8,304 nucleotides of DNA, taken from assembly GCA_009699565.1 (NCBI GenBank), contig WLNX01000071.1, positions 1-8,304 of the forward strand. Reading direction: 5' to 3'. This stretch comes from Actinomycetota bacterium. Its GTDB lineage: Bacteria; Actinomycetota; Thermoleophilia; Solirubrobacterales; Solirubrobacteraceae. The position numbers were made by a program, and so were the translations under genes. Positions within the stretch are counted from its first letter, which is position 1; the number at the start of each line of letters is the position of its first letter. The notes beneath the pieces were generated by a model. That model was not told where the DNA came from, ran no database searches, and saw only the letters and a list, made by a program, of their open reading frames with translations. Shown here piece by piece: positions 6,436 through 8,304 of this stretch.

Positions 6436-7877
6436 GCGGCGATTACCGGAAGCAGCGCAGCCAGTTTGACTTCCGTCTCCGCCAGCTCGGCCGCAGGGTC
6501 GGATCCTTCGACGACCCCTACCCCTGCGTAGCAGCGGGCGACCGATCCTCCCAGCAGCGCGCAGCGTAGTGCCACGCAGAACTCACCGTCGCCGTTGAGG
6601 TCTGCCCAGCCGACCGGTCCCGCGTACCAGCCGCGGTCGAGCCCTTCGAGGGCAGGAATCAAAGGCGCCGCCACCGAGTGAGGCTCCCCTCCCACCGCCG
6701 GTGTGGGGTGAAGCAGACCGGCAAGCTCGATCGCATTCACCGGCTCGCGAAGCTGTGCCCGAATTGGCGTGGCGAGATGCTGGATGTTGGCCATCTTGGC
6801 GACGACCGGCTCCTCCGCCGCGGTCACCCAGACGCTTAGCGGCTGAAGCGTCTGAACAATGCGACGAGCCACAATCTCCTGCTCCGCACGATCCTTGCTC
6901 GACCTGAGCAGCTGTTCCCCCAAGTGGTCGTCGACCGCAGGGTCTGCGCTGCGACGGGTAGAGCCGGCCAGCGCGAGCGTCGCCGCGCGCGTCCCCTCGC
7001 AGCGGACGAGCAGCTCAGGGCTGGCGGCGATGAAGGTCTGCTCCCCGCGGCCCACTGCGAACACGTGACACCCCGCGAAAGCGTCCCGCAGAACTCCGAA
7101 GACCGCGTCAGCCTGGAAGCGGGTCGCCGAATGAACCTGAACCTCCCTCGCGAGCACGATCTTCTCCAGTTCTCCAGCTGCAATCCGTTTGACGGCTCCG
7201 GCCACTGCCGCCTCGTAGTGCTCGGGCGGCATCGTTCCGACGACACGGTTGTGCTCGGCCGGGTCGGGGTCGAGCAAAGGCAGCGGTCGATGGACCAGTC
7301 CGTCGGCACGGAGAGCGAGACGCTCAACGACGGCTTCGCTGTCGTCATCCGCACCCACCACCGCTGAGAGCGTCATCCGCACGTCGTCGCCCTGACGACA
7401 GATCGACAGTTCAGGCAACTGCAGTGAGGCCGGCGCGAAGTCCTTCCAATGAGGAGCTCTGCAGCCGTCGTCGGCAAATGCAAAACCCCCTACGACAACC
7501 GGCCCCGATCCCTGCGGCCCGTCGACGGCGTCGCTGAAAGCACTGCGCGAGAGAACGGACCACTCTTTCGCGAGTGCAGCAAAGCGCTCCCCTCCGGAGG
7601 ATTCAAAGCTCTTCGCGGCGCCAAGCCCGGCGAGCGCGGCTCCGTCCCTCTCGGGCTGCTCAAAGGCGAACCAGGGTTCGGTCGCCCCTCGTGATGCGGC
7701 CACTACTGCCGTCGGATCTGTGCCTGGCGCCAGCGCGACAGTGATCGACGCAAGCACCTCGGTCTCCCGGCCCCGCCGAACACGTTTGACGGCGGACTCA
7801 ACATGGGCAAGAAGCCGCTCCCGATCCCCGCCTGTGAGGGCGTACTCGCCGCCGGCCTTGAAACGGGTATCGGTCAT
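6432..7877 (-). CDS. menF: isochorismate synthase MenF
   Basis: MenF converts chorismate to isochorismate with Mg2+, the entry reaction of the pathway. The 481-residue protein has a divergent N-terminal half and a conserved chorismate-binding C-terminal half. The latter shows EKIVLAREV (238-246), where Lys239 is the expected water-activating base that separates isochorismate synthases from anthranilate synthases (Gln there), AASPELLVR (284-292) with the likely general acid Glu288, LAGSTRR (303-309), SSKDRAEQEIV (326-336), IQHLATPI (365-372), LHPTPAVGG (389-397), GWYAGPVGW (416-424) and AGVGVVEGSDP (451-461). The usual Glu-His of the KDRxEH motif is Glu332-Gln333 here. Context with menD, and no glutamine amidotransferase partner, favours MenF over an EntC-type siderophore or salicylate enzyme. 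ATG 7877 has no clear ribosome site. It lies 44 bp downstream of ilvN on the same strand, so cotranscription is plausible. Its TAG overlaps the menD TAA. Confidence 0.95.
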   Translation of the reverse strand: MTDTRFKAGGEYALTGGDRERLLAHVESAVKRVRRGRETEVLASITVALAPGTDPTAVVAASRGATEPWFAFEQPERDGAALAGLGAAKSFESSGGERFAALAKEWSVLSRSAFSDAVDGPQGSGPVVVGGFAFADDGCRAPHWKDFAPASLQLPELSICRQGDDVRMTLSAVVGADDDSEAVVERLALRADGLVHRPLPLLDPDPAEHNRVVGTMPPEHYEAAVAGAVKRIAAGELEKIVLAREVQVHSATRFQADAVFGVLRDAFAGCHVFAVGRGEQTFIAASPELLVRCEGTRAATLALAGSTRRSADPAVDDHLGEQLLRSSKDRAEQEIVARRIVQTLQPLSVWVTAAEEPVVAKMANIQHLATPIRAQLREPVNAIELAGLLHPTPAVGGEPHSVAAPLIPALEGLDRGWYAGPVGWADLNGDGEFCVALRCALLGGSVARCYAGVGVVEGSDPAAELAETEVKLAALLPVIAA

Positions 7878-7921
7878 ACAAATGGTGTACGGCCCGGGCG
7901 CTTTCGCCGGACTACAACTTG
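7878..7921 (-). other. ilvN-menF gap, no clear regulatory signal
   Basis: This 44-bp stretch is the longest non-coding interval in the window. It holds an 8-bp palindrome GCCCGGGC (7892-7899) and a potential 4-bp stem with an AAAG loop (GGCG/CGCC), with no T-tract on either strand, so I do not call a terminator. I find no convincing -10 or -35 boxes and no Shine-Dalgarno sequence before menF. Read-through from ilvN into menF is therefore the simplest reading, though it is not proven. Confidence 0.5.
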
Positions 7922-8304
7922 CTAAGTCTCGTCGCCGCCGCGGGCGATCGCAATCTCGCCGGTCCGCATCATCTCGACCAGTCCGAAAGGACGGAGCATC
8001 TCGTCAAAGGCGCTGATCTTGTCGGTCGTACCGGTCACCTCGAAGATGACCGACTCGCGACTGACATCCACCACCTTGGCCCGGAAGATCTCGCAGATTC
8101 CCATCACTTCAGACCGCTGTGGCCCTTCGACGCTGACCTTAAACAGGGCAAGCTCCCGTGCGAGGCTGTCGGTCGGCTCAAGATCGCGGATCTTCAGCAC
8201 GTTGATCAGCTTGTGCAGCTGCTTGGTGACCTGGTCGATCGGATGGACCGCGCCGTCGACCGTGAGCGTGATTCGTGACACGGCCTCGTCGTCGGTCGGA
8301 CCGA
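7922..8304 (-). CDS. ilvN: acetohydroxyacid synthase small (regulatory) subunit IlvN/IlvH, 5' end cut by the window edge
   Basis: The small subunit activates the large catalytic subunit of acetohydroxyacid (acetolactate) synthase and confers feedback inhibition by branched-chain amino acids; the complex is cytoplasmic. The visible 126 residues run from the right edge to a TAG at 7924-7922. They begin GPTDDEAVSRITLTVDG, which matches the second half of the N-terminal ACT domain, continue with VTKQLHKLINVLKIRDLEP and then the C-terminal domain: ELALFKVSV, EIFRAKVVDVS, FEVTGTTDKISAF and FGLVEMMRTGEIAIARG. Complete proteins have about 160-175 residues, so roughly 40 N-terminal residues lie outside. 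A GTG at 8281 is an internal valine, not the start, because family-typical sequence continues upstream. The catalytic ilvB gene would be expected beyond the right edge; ilvC, often the next gene downstream of ilvN, is replaced here by menF. Confidence 0.96.
   Translation of the reverse strand, partial: GPTDDEAVSRITLTVDGAVHPIDQVTKQLHKLINVLKIRDLEPTDSLARELALFKVSVEGPQRSEVMGICEIFRAKVVDVSRESVIFEVTGTTDKISAFDEMLRPFGLVEMMRTGEIAIARGGDET

Noticed and set aside
8279..8281. GTG at 8281 as the ilvN start
   Set aside because: The frame is open to the window edge and the residues before it (GPTDDEA) match the conserved small-subunit sequence, so this GTG is an internal valine.

Overview
This window is a compact menaquinone (vitamin K2) biosynthesis locus on chromosomal, GC-rich DNA (roughly 63-65% G+C by eye). 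It carries seven men genes and, at the right edge, the 3' part of a branched-chain amino acid gene. Every gene belongs to a recognisable family. I see no insertion sequence, phage gene, tRNA, rRNA, CRISPR array or integrase. The high GC content, the respiratory quinone route and the sparse use of Shine-Dalgarno sequences suggest an actinobacterium, perhaps a deep-branching lineage rather than a mycobacterium, because MenB here is the bicarbonate-dependent type. That placement is inference and weak.

Layout from left to right: menE (minus strand, 3' end cut by the left edge); a 26-bp divergent gap with a possible two-way promoter; menB-menA-menC (plus strand, 2-bp gaps, clearly one operon); menH (minus strand, tail to tail with menC, 6 bp between stops); menD (plus strand, head to head with menH, the most likely start codons sharing one CATG); menF (minus strand, tail to tail with menD, stop codons overlapping in one CTAA); a 44-bp gap; and ilvN (minus strand, 5' end cut by the right edge). 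The largest gap is 44 bp, so almost every base is coding.

Together the genes give the classical route: chorismate to isochorismate (MenF), to SEPHCHC (MenD), to SHCHC (MenH), to o-succinylbenzoate (MenC), to its CoA thioester (MenE), to 1,4-dihydroxy-2-naphthoyl-CoA (MenB), then prenylation of the free acid at the membrane (MenA). The DHNA-CoA thioesterase and the final C-methyltransferase (MenG/UbiE) are not in the window. ilvN encodes the regulatory subunit of acetohydroxyacid synthase and may be transcribed into menF.

This is a housekeeping locus and I found no undescribed system. The points worth a second look are architectural: frequent strand switches with almost no intergenic DNA, shared start and stop codons, a symmetric -10-like element between menE and menB, and the ilvN-menF adjacency.
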